Assembly: GCF_900110695.1 (NCBI RefSeq)
Contig: NZ_FOEH01000001.1
Coordinates: 496,001 to 560,000, forward strand
DNA from: Virgibacillus subterraneus
GTDB lineage: Bacteria > Bacillota > Bacilli > Bacillales > Amphibacillaceae
DNA length: 64,000 nt
Direction of reading: 5' to 3'
The position numbers and the translations under genes were made by a program. Shown here piece by piece: positions 21,887-31,261 of the stretch (positions are counted from its first letter, which is position 1; every line of letters starts with the position of its first letter). The notes under the pieces are model-generated. The model saw only the letters and a list, made by a program, of their open reading frames with translations, was not told where the DNA came from and made no database searches.

Positions 21887-22507
21887 ATGTACATTATGAA
21901 ACAAAGTGGCTGGGTAGAAGTCATCTGTGGCAGTATGTTTTCTGGTAAATCAGAAGAATTAATACGCCGCGTTCGTCGTGCAACATACGGCAACTTATCT
22001 GTACGCGTTTTTAAGCCAGCGATTGATGATCGTTTTGCCGATGATTCAGTTGTAACACATAACGGCACATCGGCTATCGCACGCCCTGTCAAAAACTCGG
22101 ATGAAATTCTGGAAGATATCGATAATGAAGTGGATGTCATCGGTATTGACGAAGTCCAATTTTTTGACGATAATATTACAGCAGTAGCTGATGAATTGGC
22201 GAATAAAGGTATTCGTGTAATTACAGCTGGCTTGGATACCGACTTTCGTGGTGAACCATTTGGACCGATGCCAAAATTAATGGCGCTGAGTGAATCAGTA
22301 TCCAAGCTTAATGCTATTTGCCCAATTTGCGGATCACCTGCAAGCCGAACCCAACGCTTAATTGATGGTAAGCCGGCATCATATGACGACCCGGTAATCA
22401 TGGTAGGTGCATCTGAATCATATGAACCAAGATGCCGCCATCATCATGAAGTCCCAAACAAACCCAAAAATGAAGTAGTAAAAACCCTATCAAAACTATC
22501 CAAGTAA
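21887..22507 (+). CDS. tdk: Thymidine kinase
   Basis: This 206-residue type II thymidine kinase has the P-loop [10 protein letters not shown]. The catalytic region is [11 protein letters not shown]. The lasso/zinc domain starts [13 protein letters not shown] and ends in CRHHH. It phosphorylates thymidine to dTMP for salvage. The ATG at 21887 (MYIMKQSGW) follows AAGGGAGA and matches the B. subtilis N-terminus; a second ATG three codons on is possible. Confidence 0.96.
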   Translation: MYIMKQSGWVEVICGSMFSGKSEELIRRVRRATYGNLSVRVFKPAIDDRFADDSVVTHNGTSAIARPVKNSDEILEDIDNEVDVIGIDEVQFFDDNITAVADELANKGIRVITAGLDTDFRGEPFGPMPKLMALSESVSKLNAICPICGSPASRTQRLIDGKPASYDDPVIMVGASESYEPRCRHHHEVPNKPKNEVVKTLSKLSK

Positions 22508-22508
22508 A

Positions 22509-22532
22509 AGAGTGCATTAGCGCTCTTTTTTT
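22509..22532 (+). terminator. Intrinsic terminator after tdk
   Basis: AGAGTGC pairs with GCGCTCT across ATTA, followed by seven T. Confidence 0.85.
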
Positions 22533-22578
22533 GATTAGAGAGTGAAGGATTTCTGGATTTAGCTTTTTTTGGCCAAAA

Positions 22579-22662
22579 AAACTGAATGATTGCAAGTGAG
22601 TACTGAATCAGGTATAGCAAATACTGAATCAACGGCAACGAATACTGAATCAACACGCAACA
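22579..22662 (+). repeat. Array of four 21-nt units (ACTGAATCAAC family)
   Basis: ACTGAAT cores begin at 22581, 22602, 22623 and 22644, an exact 21-nt phase. The remaining bases of each unit vary. The array lies between the tdk terminator and the prfA promoter. Confidence 0.7.
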
Positions 22663-22732
22663 GTTGCGCCCCAGATCCCACAAATAGAAAGAGCTTCTGC
22701 AAGGCAGAAAATCACCATATAAAAAGTAAACT

Positions 22733-22761
22733 TTGACCTCCTCACGGGAGTATACTATAAT
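22733..22761 (+). promoter_or_regulatory. Sigma-A promoter of prfA
   Basis: TTGACC (22733-22738) and TATAAT (22756-22761) are separated by 17 bp, about 30 bp before the prfA start. Confidence 0.75.
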
Positions 22762-22791
22762 TATACTGTTAATTAGAAAGAGGTGACCGTG

Positions 22792-23862
22792 ATGTTAGAT
22801 CGTATACAATCATTGGAGAATCGTTATAATAAGCTTAATGAACTACTTAGTGATCCGGATATTATAAGTGATACGAACAAATTACGAGAGTATTCGAAGG
22901 AACAATCAGGTCTTGAGGAAATTATTCTGGTATATCGTGAATATAAAGATAAAATGTCGCAGTTAGACGATGCGAAGGCTATGCTTGAAGATGACCTTGA
23001 TGGCGAAATGAATGATATGGTTAAAATGGAAATTGAGGAATTAAAAGAAAATACAGAATCACTTGAAGAGAAGCTGAAAATTCTTCTTCTGCCAAAAGAT
23101 CCTAATGATGATAAGAACGTTATTATGGAAATTCGTGGTGCTGCCGGCGGTGATGAGGCTGCGTTATTTGCAGGTGACCTTTATCGCATGTATTCTAAAT
23201 ATGCCGAGATGCAGGGATGGAAGATAGATGTAATTGAGGCTAGTTCCACTGGAGTTGGCGGATATAAGGAAATTATTTTCATGATAAATGGTACTGGAGC
23301 ATACTCCAAGTTGAAATATGAAAATGGTGCACACCGAGTCCAGCGTGTTCCGGAAACAGAATCTGGCGGCAGGATTCATACATCAACGGCAACTGTAGCC
23401 GTACTGCCTGAGACAGAAGATGTCGAAATTGATATTCATGAGAAAGATATTCGTGTGGACACATTTGCATCAAGTGGCCCTGGTGGACAAAGTGTTAACA
23501 CAACAATGTCCGCTGTTCGTTTGACCCATGATCCAACAGGTGTTGTTGTATCATGTCAAGATGAAAAATCACAGATTAAAAACAAGGAAAAAGCGATGAA
23601 AGTTTTGCGTGCACGTATTTATGATAAATTCCAGCGTGAGGCACAAGCTGAGTATGATGAAAATAGAAAATCAGCTGTAGGTACAGGAGATCGTTCGGAA
23701 CGTATTCGTACGTATAATTTCCCGCAAACTCGTGTTACCGATCACCGCATTGGTTTAACGATTCAGAAGCTTGACCAGGTATTAGAAGGCAAGTTAGATG
23801 ACTTCATTGATGCAATGTTAGTTGAAGAACAAACCAAAAAATTAGAGCAAATTGGTGAATAA
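22792..23862 (+). CDS. prfA: Peptide chain release factor 1
   Basis: This 356-residue class I release factor recognises UAA/UAG. The catalytic GGQ motif is in [11 protein letters not shown] (about residue 233), and the anticodon-like region is the PET segment in [16 protein letters not shown]. An in-frame GTG lies 9 bp upstream, but AAAGAGGTGA positions the ATG at 22792. It is followed 1 bp later by prmC, whose product methylates the GGQ glutamine. Confidence 0.96.
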   Translation: MLDRIQSLENRYNKLNELLSDPDIISDTNKLREYSKEQSGLEEIILVYREYKDKMSQLDDAKAMLEDDLDGEMNDMVKMEIEELKENTESLEEKLKILLLPKDPNDDKNVIMEIRGAAGGDEAALFAGDLYRMYSKYAEMQGWKIDVIEASSTGVGGYKEIIFMINGTGAYSKLKYENGAHRVQRVPETESGGRIHTSTATVAVLPETEDVEIDIHEKDIRVDTFASSGPGGQSVNTTMSAVRLTHDPTGVVVSCQDEKSQIKNKEKAMKVLRARIYDKFQREAQAEYDENRKSAVGTGDRSERIRTYNFPQTRVTDHRIGLTIQKLDQVLEGKLDDFIDAMLVEEQTKKLEQIGE

Positions 23863-23863
23863 T

Positions 23864-24715
23864 ATGGAAAAAGAATCCAAGCAGCATGAAGTCCTCCAAT
23901 GGGCTTCTCTTTTTTTAAAAAAACATAATCGCGAAGAAAAAGCTGCCGATCTGCTGCTGCAGCATTTCCTCCAAGTATCTAGATCTGATTTTTTCACGAT
24001 GATGCGTGATCCTGTTCCAGAAAAAATCACAGCGCAATTTCAAGATGCTATAAAAGTTCACGCAGAAACCGGCATTCCAATCCAGCATATTATTGGATAC
24101 GAAGAATTCTACAGCAGACAATTTAGTGTGAACGAGCATACACTTATCCCAAGGCCTGAAACAGAAGAGCTTGTCCAGCAAGTTATCCAAACTACACCAA
24201 ACGAGCCTCTCACAATTGTCGATATTGGAACAGGTAGCGGAATTATTGCTGTAACACTGGCGCTTGAGCTCCCTCGAGCAACAGTTTATGCTACTGACAT
24301 TTCACAAGATGCGCTATCTGTTGCACGTCAAAATGCCAAACAATTGGGTGCGGACGTCACATTTCTGCAAGGCGACTTTTTAACACCCCTTATCGGAAAA
24401 AAGATAGATGTTATTGTTTCGAATCCACCATATATTGCACATCAGGATAAAGCCGGCCTTGTTGACACAGTGAAAAAATTTGACCCGGAGCTTGCTCTCT
24501 TTGCTGATGAGAATGGGTTAGCCTCATATAGACAAATCATAGAAGATCTTCCTCACGTCATAAATGGTCATGCAGATATTTTTTTCGAAATTGGTGATAG
24601 ACAAGGTGAAGCTGTTCGAGCTCTTTTATCCGAACAATTTCCAACAAGTAACGTACAAATCATTAAAGACATTAATAAAAAGGACCGCATTATCCAAGCC
24701 CATTTAAAAAAATAA
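23864..24715 (+). CDS. prmC: Release factor glutamine methyltransferase
   Basis: This 283-residue SAM-dependent methyltransferase has an N-terminal helical domain, the SAM motif IVDIGTGSGIIAV (about residues 115-127) and the catalytic NPPY in VIVSNPPYIA. It methylates the GGQ glutamine of release factors. A GTG at 23852 inside prfA is in frame, but the ATG at 23864, directly after the prfA stop, fits the family N-terminus; translational coupling is likely. Confidence 0.94.
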   Translation: MEKESKQHEVLQWASLFLKKHNREEKAADLLLQHFLQVSRSDFFTMMRDPVPEKITAQFQDAIKVHAETGIPIQHIIGYEEFYSRQFSVNEHTLIPRPETEELVQQVIQTTPNEPLTIVDIGTGSGIIAVTLALELPRATVYATDISQDALSVARQNAKQLGADVTFLQGDFLTPLIGKKIDVIVSNPPYIAHQDKAGLVDTVKKFDPELALFADENGLASYRQIIEDLPHVINGHADIFFEIGDRQGEAVRALLSEQFPTSNVQIIKDINKKDRIIQAHLKK

Positions 24716-24739
24716 TAGATTACTAGTTTAAAAAAATAG

Positions 24740-24786
24740 TCCCCTGCCCATACTGTTTGTAAATCAGATGGAGGGGGATCATAACG
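24740..24786 (+). promoter_or_regulatory. spoIIR leader able to mask its ribosome site
   Basis: TCCCCT (24740-24745) can pair with AGGGGGA (24772-24778), the spoIIR Shine-Dalgarno sequence. The intervening loop contains TGCCCATACTGTTTGTA. Nearly the same arrangement precedes ywmB at about 44088. Confidence 0.5.
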
Positions 24787-25401
24787 ATGAAGAAACTAGT
24801 AATTTCGGCAATTATATTTATTATTATTATATTATCAATGCCAGTTAAGGGAACAAGTGATGAATCACATTCCGATTCCAACATTAAAGTTATACCGGAT
24901 GAGGCAATTCGGTTACGCATTCTAGCAAACAGTGATAATGATGAAGATCAGCAATTGAAACGAATGGTCCGCGATGAGGTCAATGCTGTTATTTCCGAAT
25001 GGGTTAAGGAGATAACCGATATCAATCAAGCGAGAGATTTGATTGATGCACGTACCCCAGAAATTGAAGCAATTGTAGCGGATGTTCTTAAACGGGAAAA
25101 TATTGAGCAAGATTATCATGTAGAATATGGAACAAATGTTACATTTCCAGCAAAATTATATGGAAATTTCCTATATCCACCAGGTGAGTACGAAGCTGTT
25201 TTAATAACGCTTGGTCAAGGTAAAGGTTCTAATTGGTGGTGTGTTCTATTTCCACCATTATGCTTCTTGGACTTTTCTAATGGAACGAGTGTTGCCAGTG
25301 CAAGTAGTGATGAAGAAGTAGATGACAAAGCGTTAGCTGAAGAAGATGATGAACAAGCTGAAGTAAAGTTTTTTCTTTTTGAATGGTTTGGCTGGTCATA
25401 G
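24787..25401 (+). CDS. spoIIR: Stage II sporulation protein R
   Basis: This 204-residue protein is secreted from the forespore and triggers SpoIIGA to process pro-sigma-E in the mother cell. An N-terminal signal peptide (KLVISAIIFIIIILSMPVKG) precedes the family block IPDEAIRLRILANSDNDEDQ. The C-terminus has KGSNWWCVLFPPLCFLD. It follows prfA-prmC, as in B. subtilis. An obvious sigma-F promoter was not identified. Its leader shows the structure listed separately. Confidence 0.94.
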   Translation: MKKLVISAIIFIIIILSMPVKGTSDESHSDSNIKVIPDEAIRLRILANSDNDEDQQLKRMVRDEVNAVISEWVKEITDINQARDLIDARTPEIEAIVADVLKRENIEQDYHVEYGTNVTFPAKLYGNFLYPPGEYEAVLITLGQGKGSNWWCVLFPPLCFLDFSNGTSVASASSDEEVDDKALAEEDDEQAEVKFFLFEWFGWS

Positions 25402-25427
25402 ACTTTATAGTTTTTGCATAGGATATA

Positions 25428-25475
25428 TAGAAAACTTGGCTTATCGCCAAGATCTAATGGCGAAAGCCTTAGTTA
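25428..25475 (+). repeat. Two-hairpin dispersed repeat, copy 5 (first hairpin)
   Basis: TAGAAAACTTGGCTTATCGCC and TGGCGAAAGCCTTAGTT form the canonical first stem (GGCTT-A-TCGCCA with TGGCGA-AAGCC). The second hairpin is absent. It separates spoIIR from the GNAT-like gene. Confidence 0.75.
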
Positions 25476-25504
25476 TACTATCAAAAATAATAGAGGTGAA
25501 AAAA

Positions 25505-25906
25505 ATGAAATTAATCGCAGCAAACCAGTCATCTCAGGAAAAACTGGAAAGCTTTTTAACAAGTAATGATAACGTGGAACAAGATTTACTGAAGAAAAAA
25601 GGCTATATTGTGGAAATTGATAATAATATTGAAGGGTGCTTTATATTAGATTCCATCGATGATGATATATACTGGTTGAAGCAGCTTTATATTACGAAAG
25701 ACTATGCAAAATCAATACCTGTTTTACTGGAAGCTATTCTAGCAATGGCAAAAGAAAAACAAGCGAAGAAAGTATTTGTCCACAGCCATCAGCCAATGGT
25801 CGATATTTTATTAGAAGCATTACAGTTTTATCCACAGAAAGAAAACATTTTAGTGGATAAACACCCAATCGATAAAGGTAGTTGGTGGACTTATAACGTA
25901 TCTTAA
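25505..25906 (+). CDS. YwlB-like GNAT-family protein
   Basis: This 133-residue protein by position and size corresponds to ywlB of B. subtilis, annotated as a putative N-acetyltransferase. It shows IEGCFILDSIDDDIYWLKQLYITKDYAKSIPVL-like order: a strand, then an ALxV-type helix start, then AKKVFVHSHQ. The acetyl-CoA loop is not strongly conserved, so activity is uncertain. The frame opens further upstream, but GAGGTGAAAAA places the start at ATG 25505. Confidence 0.7.
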   Translation: MKLIAANQSSQEKLESFLTSNDNVEQDLLKKKGYIVEIDNNIEGCFILDSIDDDIYWLKQLYITKDYAKSIPVLLEAILAMAKEKQAKKVFVHSHQPMVDILLEALQFYPQKENILVDKHPIDKGSWWTYNVS

Positions 25907-25910
25907 GCAC

Positions 25911-26110
25911 ATATCCACAGTTATACACAGACCCTTGTGTATAAGGTGTTTAAAAACTGTGGATTTTAAATATAACTTATTAACAATCCCCCGTTAATAA
26001 GGCATAATTTGTGGATAGTCTGTGGAAAATCTCCAACAGGCTATTTTTATGTGCGTTTTTAATAGATTCTTGTTAACAAAAATCAATCAACTGTGAAGTA
26101 ATGTGGAAAA
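25911..26110. promoter_or_regulatory. DnaA-box cluster upstream of tsaC/ywlC
   Basis: At least seven DnaA-box-like 9-mers lie in 200 bp. There are exact TTATACACA (25921) and its complement (25936), and near matches ATATCCACA (25911), TGTGGATTT (25958), TGTGGATAG (26010), TGTGGAAAA (26021) and TGTGGAAAA (26102). B. subtilis has an intergenic DnaA-box cluster upstream of ywlC. The rest of the 440-bp gap (26110-26346) holds an imperfect hairpin (AAGTGCT near 26117 with AGCACT near 26175) and no gene. Confidence 0.8.
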
Positions 26111-26346
26111 ATACTTAAGTGCTGCGACAACGCTGCGGAAATACACTTCGCGCGACTTAGGGCGGCTGGCATCTAAGCACTCAACATCATTGGAACGATA
26201 AAAAGCAGTACAAAAGAAATATTTCACTATGCCGCAGTTTATATCTAATTCCAAAGACTAAAAACATCAATCTTTACTTAAAGAGCTATTTTTTTGCCAA
26301 AAAAACCACCATCGACTAAAATTAACGTTAGAAAAGAGGCTCAACG

Positions 26347-27357
26347 ATGATTCAAACAAAACGATGGAATGTACAAACAAATAAAATGGCAATTTCAGAA
26401 GCTGCGGCCCTATTAGAAGACGGTCAAACAGTAGCTTTTCCAACTGAAACAGTTTATGGATTAGGGGCAGATGCGACCAATAACACTGCTGTGTCAAAAA
26501 TTTTTGAGGCAAAAGGGCGGCCTGAAGATAATCCGTTAATCGCCCATGTTGCCACTAAAGAGCAATTAAACAGTCTGGTAAGCTCGTTATCACCAATTGC
26601 AGAAAAGCTAATTGATGCATTCACACCTGGCCCGGTAACATTCGTTTTGCCAAGTAATGGGACGTGCGCAGAAAATGTAACTGCAGGGTTATCCACAATT
26701 GGTGTTCGAATACCAGATCACCCAGTTGCGAACAAGTTACTGAAAGAATGCGGTATACCAATTGCCGCTCCGAGCGCGAATGTTTCCGGAAAGCCAAGTC
26801 CAACAACAGCAGACCATGTATGGGAAGACTTAAATGGGAAAATCGCCGGACTAGTTGATGGAGGATCAACTGGGGTTGGTGTTGAATCGACAGTTATCGA
26901 CTGTACACAGGAACTGCCAATTATCCTTAGACCAGGTGGTATAACAAAAGAGCAGCTTGAGCAGGTAGTAGGTAAGGTTATGCTTGATCCGGCACTGGCG
27001 AACGCATCCGAGAAGCCAAAAGCCCCTGGAATGAAATATCGACATTATGCACCAGAAGTACCTATGTGGCTAGTAGCGGGGTCACCCGATAGAATGCAGG
27101 AAGTAATAAATCGTGAACGAGCTCAACAGAATCGAGTTGGTGTCATGGCAAGTACTGCTACGGCTCAGAAACTGGAGGCCGATCAAATTATTCCGCTTGG
27201 CTTTGAATTAAAAGAAATTGCTGCAAATCTTTATGATGCCTTGCGTGAGTTTAAGGATGGGAATATAGATTTAATTTTATGTGAAACATTTCCAGAGACA
27301 AATATTGGGGAGGCGGTTATGAATCGATTGAAAAAAGCATCCTCGGCTCATCTGTAA
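26347..27357 (+). CDS. tsaC: Threonylcarbamoyl-AMP synthase, Sua5 type
   Basis: This 336-residue protein makes L-threonylcarbamoyl-AMP for tRNA t6A37 modification. The YrdC domain (about residues 10-200) has FPTETVYGLGADA, KGRPEDNPLI and SANVSGKPSPT. The extra C-terminal Sua5 domain begins after a linker with APGMKYRHYAPEVP, so this is the long form. It is the equivalent of ywlC. AAAAGAGG precedes the ATG. Confidence 0.94.
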   Translation: MIQTKRWNVQTNKMAISEAAALLEDGQTVAFPTETVYGLGADATNNTAVSKIFEAKGRPEDNPLIAHVATKEQLNSLVSSLSPIAEKLIDAFTPGPVTFVLPSNGTCAENVTAGLSTIGVRIPDHPVANKLLKECGIPIAAPSANVSGKPSPTTADHVWEDLNGKIAGLVDGGSTGVGVESTVIDCTQELPIILRPGGITKEQLEQVVGKVMLDPALANASEKPKAPGMKYRHYAPEVPMWLVAGSPDRMQEVINRERAQQNRVGVMASTATAQKLEADQIIPLGFELKEIAANLYDALREFKDGNIDLILCETFPETNIGEAVMNRLKKASSAHL

Positions 27358-27424
27358 GATTAACATCACATATTTTCACTCGGACATGCATATAGTTTAA
27401 TAGCATATCCGAGGAGGATGGAGG

Positions 27425-27979
27425 ATGTCGGTATATCAGATTGGGGAAATAGTATCCCTCTTGTTTATGGCAATTGCATTGGGAATGGACGCATTTTCTG
27501 TTAGCTTAGGCATGGGGATGCAGCAAGTCAGGTTAAAGCGTATAGCATTAATTGGACTCATAATCGGGTTATTTCACATCATAATGCCGTTTATCGGTAT
27601 TTTGTTAGGACAAGCAATATCCACACAAATTGGGCAATTCACAACACTTATCGGAGGCCTTTTACTAGTTGGTATAGGTGCGCAAATGGTATTTTCAGCA
27701 TTTAATCATGATACGAAAAAAATTGTACAACCAGTTGGTATTGGACTATTGTTTTTTGCCATAAGTGTAAGCCTTGATAGCTTTTCAGTTGGATTAAGCT
27801 TAGGGATGTCTGGAGTAAAAACAATGATAGCACTTATGCTATTTGGTATTGTTAGTACCGTTCTGACTTGGGCAGGAATGATTTTAGGGAAAAAAGTACA
27901 CGGATTGCTCGGTGTATACAGTGAAATTTTAGGTGGCAGTATCCTTTGTGGTTTCGGTCTAAATATTTTATTTGGATAA
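27425..27979 (+). CDS. mntP: Manganese efflux pump MntP
   Basis: This 184-residue polytopic membrane protein has about six hydrophobic segments. The paired MntP signatures are ALGMDAFSVSLGMGM near the N-terminus and SVSLDSFSVGLSLGM in the second half, whose aspartates are the metal residues of the family. It exports Mn2+. It corresponds to ywlD. GGAGG at 27415 precedes the ATG. No yybP-ykoY riboswitch was seen upstream. Confidence 0.93.
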   Translation: MSVYQIGEIVSLLFMAIALGMDAFSVSLGMGMQQVRLKRIALIGLIIGLFHIIMPFIGILLGQAISTQIGQFTTLIGGLLLVGIGAQMVFSAFNHDTKKIVQPVGIGLLFFAISVSLDSFSVGLSLGMSGVKTMIALMLFGIVSTVLTWAGMILGKKVHGLLGVYSEILGGSILCGFGLNILFG

Positions 27980-27994
27980 GGATTAATTTGCTTG

Positions 27995-28027
27995 ATTTTC
28001 TGCAATTGCAGGAGATCTTTTTTTTTA
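27995..28027 (+). terminator. Possible terminator after mntP
   Basis: TTTCTGC pairs with GCAGGAG through a short AATT loop, followed by ATC and a run of nine T. The stem is short. Confidence 0.55.
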
Positions 28028-28153
28028 TGGGAAATTGTTTGCAAGGTTGTAGTATACCTTTAGTGATTTTAATCATCATGTAAAAGTGTCTGACAATCTC
28101 CTTTATTCTATGGTATAGTTTGAATGTGGATTTATATAATCGGAGGTATCCAT

Positions 28154-28768
28154 ATGAAGATATTGTTCGTTTGTACAGGAAATACATGTCGAAGTCCAAT
28201 GGCAGAATCGTTAATTAAACATAAAATGCCTGATATTCAGGTGCAGTCTGCTGGAATTTTTGCAGGAAAGAATCAACGTCCGAATAACTATGCAATCCAA
28301 GCACTGTTAGATCGCGGAATTACATTGGACACTAAATCACAACCAGTAACAGATAAGCTTTTACATTCATCAGACTTAGTAATTACAATGACGACGCAGC
28401 ATAAGCAATCGTTAATATTGCAGCATCCCAATTTTCAGGACAAATATTTCACACTAAAAGAATATGTATCAGAAGCGGATAAGAAAGTATGGAACGAACT
28501 TAAAAAGGCCTATGCCGAATTTGAAGAAAAACGATCCCAGTTCATTCATGAAAATCAGCATGAGCTTAAAAATCATCAACTAGAAGAAGAGCTTACAAAA
28601 CATCTACAAGATGATATCGAACACATTCAAAAACTGGAGGCCAACTTAATTAACTATGATATTTCCGATCCGTTCGGTGGTGACTTAAAAACATATCAGG
28701 ACACCTTAAGAGAACTGGAAAAGTATATTGATTTATTGCATAAAAAAATTAACAATTCGAACACTTAA
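28154..28768 (+). CDS. YwlE-like protein arginine phosphatase with insertion
   Basis: This 204-residue protein has the low-molecular-weight phosphatase loop CTGNTCRS at residues 7-14 and the general-acid segment DISDPFGGD near the C-terminus. YwlE of B. subtilis dephosphorylates phosphoarginine and is about 150 residues. Here about 50 extra charged, helix-prone residues lie between KEYVSEADKKVWNELKKAY and LEANLINYDISDPFGG. GGAGG at 28142 fits the ATG at 28154 rather than an upstream in-frame start. It precedes rpiB, as ywlE does. Confidence 0.88.
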   Translation: MKILFVCTGNTCRSPMAESLIKHKMPDIQVQSAGIFAGKNQRPNNYAIQALLDRGITLDTKSQPVTDKLLHSSDLVITMTTQHKQSLILQHPNFQDKYFTLKEYVSEADKKVWNELKKAYAEFEEKRSQFIHENQHELKNHQLEEELTKHLQDDIEHIQKLEANLINYDISDPFGGDLKTYQDTLRELEKYIDLLHKKINNSNT

Positions 28769-28833
28769 AATATGGAAAGATATAATGCATAATAAAAATA
28801 AGACATCTACAATAGGAGAAGGAGAGATGGGTA

Positions 28834-29274
28834 ATGAAAGTTATTTTAACAGCAGACCATGCAGGCATGACAATACGCAGCGAAGTAAAAAATCTGTTGG
28901 AAGAAATGAGTATTGAATACGAAGACACTGGCTGTTCATGCGAGACATCAGTCGATTATCCGGATTATTCATTGCCGGCGGCTGAACGTGTTGCCAGCGG
29001 TGAATTTGATCGAGGTATCTTTATTTGCGGGACAGGGATTGGCATGTCGATTTCGGCAAATAAGGTGAAAGGAATACGGTGTGCATTGACACATGATGTT
29101 TATAGTGCGAAATTAACTCGCCAGCACAATGACTCCAATATCCTTGCAATGGGTGAACGAGTAATTGGCCCTGGTCTGGCTCGCGAAATTGCTAAAATAT
29201 GGCTTGAAACTGAATTTGATGGTGGGCGCCACGCAAATCGTATCGGAAAAATCACATCATACGAAGATAAATAA
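28834..29274 (+). CDS. rpiB: Ribose-5-phosphate isomerase B
   Basis: This 146-residue RpiB/LacAB-family protein has the N-terminal TADHAGM, the active-site segment ICGTGIGMSISANK (catalytic Cys) and RQHNDSN. It interconverts ribose 5-phosphate and ribulose 5-phosphate. AGGAGAAGGAGAG precedes the ATG. It is ywlF by position. Confidence 0.93.
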   Translation: MKVILTADHAGMTIRSEVKNLLEEMSIEYEDTGCSCETSVDYPDYSLPAAERVASGEFDRGIFICGTGIGMSISANKVKGIRCALTHDVYSAKLTRQHNDSNILAMGERVIGPGLAREIAKIWLETEFDGGRHANRIGKITSYEDK

Positions 29275-29300
29275 AGTCTCCTAAAACAGGATGGTGATTT

Positions 29301-29879
29301 ATGATGACGGATTTAATACAGCGAGTCGAGCGTGATGTGGAAGCTATCGTTTCACAATGGATTGAAAGTGACCATCTTAAGAAGGGCGATTTATTTGTAA
29401 TTGGCTGTTCAACAAGTGAAGTCGCTGGCTCGCATATAGGTACATCCGGGAGTGAGGAGATTGCTTCAGTTATTTTTAAAGCGTTAAAAAGGCTAAAGCA
29501 GCAAATTGGTGTTCAGCTCGTTTTCCAATGCTGTGAACATTTGAATCGAGCCTTAGTCGTTGAAAAAGAAACGATGCTACAGCAGCACCTTGAGGAAGTT
29601 TCCGTTATCCCAGTGCGAAAAGCAGGTGGATCAATGGCAACGTTTGCCTATAAGAATATGGTTGATCCAGTAGTTGTTGAAACGATTCAGGCAAACAGTG
29701 GAATGGATATAGGAGAAACTATGATTGGCATGCACTTAAGGCAAGTAGCTGTCCCGCTCCGTTTTGAACAACGGATGATTGGTGATGCAAGGGTGACAAC
29801 TGCACGCACACGACCAAAATTAATCGGCGGAAAGCGTGCAGTATATGAAGATATAGAATTAAATAATCGTTGCACTTAA
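29301..29879 (+). CDS. YwlG/TIGR01440 family protein, function unknown
   Basis: This 192-residue cytoplasmic protein belongs to the conserved YwlG (UPF0340) family found next to glyA in Bacillaceae. Visible conserved stretches are VIGCSTSEVAGSHIGTSGS and QCCEHLNRALVVE. Two adjacent ATGs (29301, 29304) follow GGATGGTGA. No biochemical role is assigned here. Confidence 0.88.
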   Translation: MMTDLIQRVERDVEAIVSQWIESDHLKKGDLFVIGCSTSEVAGSHIGTSGSEEIASVIFKALKRLKQQIGVQLVFQCCEHLNRALVVEKETMLQQHLEEVSVIPVRKAGGSMATFAYKNMVDPVVVETIQANSGMDIGETMIGMHLRQVAVPLRFEQRMIGDARVTTARTRPKLIGGKRAVYEDIELNNRCT

Positions 29880-29899
29880 TTACATAAGGGGGAAGTATA

Positions 29900-31135
29900 A
29901 TGGAACATGTTAAACAAGCAGATAATGAATTATTTAACGCAATTCAAGCAGAAAAAACACGGCAGCAGGAGAAAATTGAGCTAATCGCATCTGAAAACTT
30001 TGTATCTGAAGCAGTTATGCAAGCAATGGGTTCCGTGCTAACTAATAAATATGCAGAAGGTTATCCAGGTAAACGCTACTATGGTGGCTGTGAGCATGTT
30101 GATGTAGTAGAAAATTTGGCGCGTGATCGTGCAAAAAAATTGTTTGATGCAGAACATGCTAATGTACAGCCTCATTCTGGTGCACAAGCAAATATGGCAG
30201 TCTATTTTACTGCATTAGAACCAGGCGATACTGTTTTAGGAATGAATCTTAACCATGGCGGTCACCTAACACATGGTAGCCCAGTTAATTTCAGTGGTAA
30301 GCTTTATAACTTCGTTGACTATGGTGTCGATAAGGAAACTGAGCAGCTTGACTATGATGCTGTTTTAGAACACGCAAAAGAAGTACAGCCAAAGATGATT
30401 GTTGCCGGGGCTAGTGCATATTCACGTGAAATTGATTTTGGCAAATTCCGCGAAATTGCAGATGCCGTAGATGCATATCTTATGGTTGATATGGCACATA
30501 TCGCTGGTCTAGTCGCTTCCGGATTACATTCTAGTCCTGTTCCATATGCAGATTTTGTCACAACAACTACACATAAAACATTGCGTGGCCCACGTGGCGG
30601 AATGATTCTTTGTAAAGAAGAATACGCGAAGAAAATCGACAAGTCCGTGTTTCCAGGTATGCAGGGTGGACCATTAATGCATGTGATTGCTGCAAAAGCA
30701 ACATCATTTAAAGAAGCATTATCAGACGATTTTAAATCATACTCCAAGCAGGTCATTGAAAACGCAAAAACTATGGGTGAAGCACTGAAGAACGAAGGAG
30801 TACGTGTTGTTTCTGGTGGAACAGATAATCATTTATTGTTACTCGACGTTACTCCACTGGAACTTACAGGTAAGGTCGCTGAAAAAGTACTGGATGAAAT
30901 TGGTATTACTACGAATAAAAATACAATTCCATTTGATACGGAGAGTCCATTCGTAACAAGTGGCGTCCGCATCGGAACCGCTGCTATCACAACACGCGGC
31001 TTTGCAAAAGCAGAAATGAAAGAAATCGCATCAATTATTTCATTCACATTAAAAAATCATGAAGATGAAGTTAAATTAAGTGAAGCTGCAGATCGCGTTA
31101 AAGCGTTAACTGGCAAGTTTCCACTATACGCATAA
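29900..31135 (+). CDS. glyA: Serine hydroxymethyltransferase
   Basis: This 411-residue PLP enzyme makes glycine and methylene-THF from serine. The PLP lysine is in [14 protein letters not shown] (about residue 227). The N-terminal signature is [11 protein letters not shown], and [13 protein letters not shown] is present. AAGGGGGAAG precedes the ATG. It lies between ywlG and upp, as in B. subtilis. Confidence 0.97.
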   Translation: MEHVKQADNELFNAIQAEKTRQQEKIELIASENFVSEAVMQAMGSVLTNKYAEGYPGKRYYGGCEHVDVVENLARDRAKKLFDAEHANVQPHSGAQANMAVYFTALEPGDTVLGMNLNHGGHLTHGSPVNFSGKLYNFVDYGVDKETEQLDYDAVLEHAKEVQPKMIVAGASAYSREIDFGKFREIADAVDAYLMVDMAHIAGLVASGLHSSPVPYADFVTTTTHKTLRGPRGGMILCKEEYAKKIDKSVFPGMQGGPLMHVIAAKATSFKEALSDDFKSYSKQVIENAKTMGEALKNEGVRVVSGGTDNHLLLLDVTPLELTGKVAEKVLDEIGITTNKNTIPFDTESPFVTSGVRIGTAAITTRGFAKAEMKEIASIISFTLKNHEDEVKLSEAADRVKALTGKFPLYA

Positions 31136-31142
31136 CTAATCA

Positions 31143-31175
31143 GGATGTTCCTTTTTGAGGAGCATCCCTTTTTGG
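31143..31175 (+). terminator. Intrinsic terminator after glyA
   Basis: GGATGTTCCT pairs with AGGAGCATCC, followed by CTTTTTGG. Confidence 0.85.
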
Positions 31176-31194
31176 TTAAAGTTTAACGGTTCAC

Positions 31195-31223
31195 TTGAAA
31201 GCTTGTCCTTTTTTCAGTACAAT
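31195..31223 (+). promoter_or_regulatory. Sigma-A promoter of upp
   Basis: TTGAAA (31195-31200) and TACAAT (31218-31223) are separated by 17 bp, just after the glyA terminator. Confidence 0.7.
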
Positions 31224-31261
31224 TTTAAAGATGCAACTATTAATAAGGAGTGATCGGCAAA

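Noticed and set aside
24716-24786. Sigma-F promoter of spoIIR in the CCATACTG segment
   Set aside because: CCATA resembles a -35 element, but no acceptable -10 follows at 15 bp, and the same motif precedes ywmB in a pairing arrangement; recorded as a leader structure instead.
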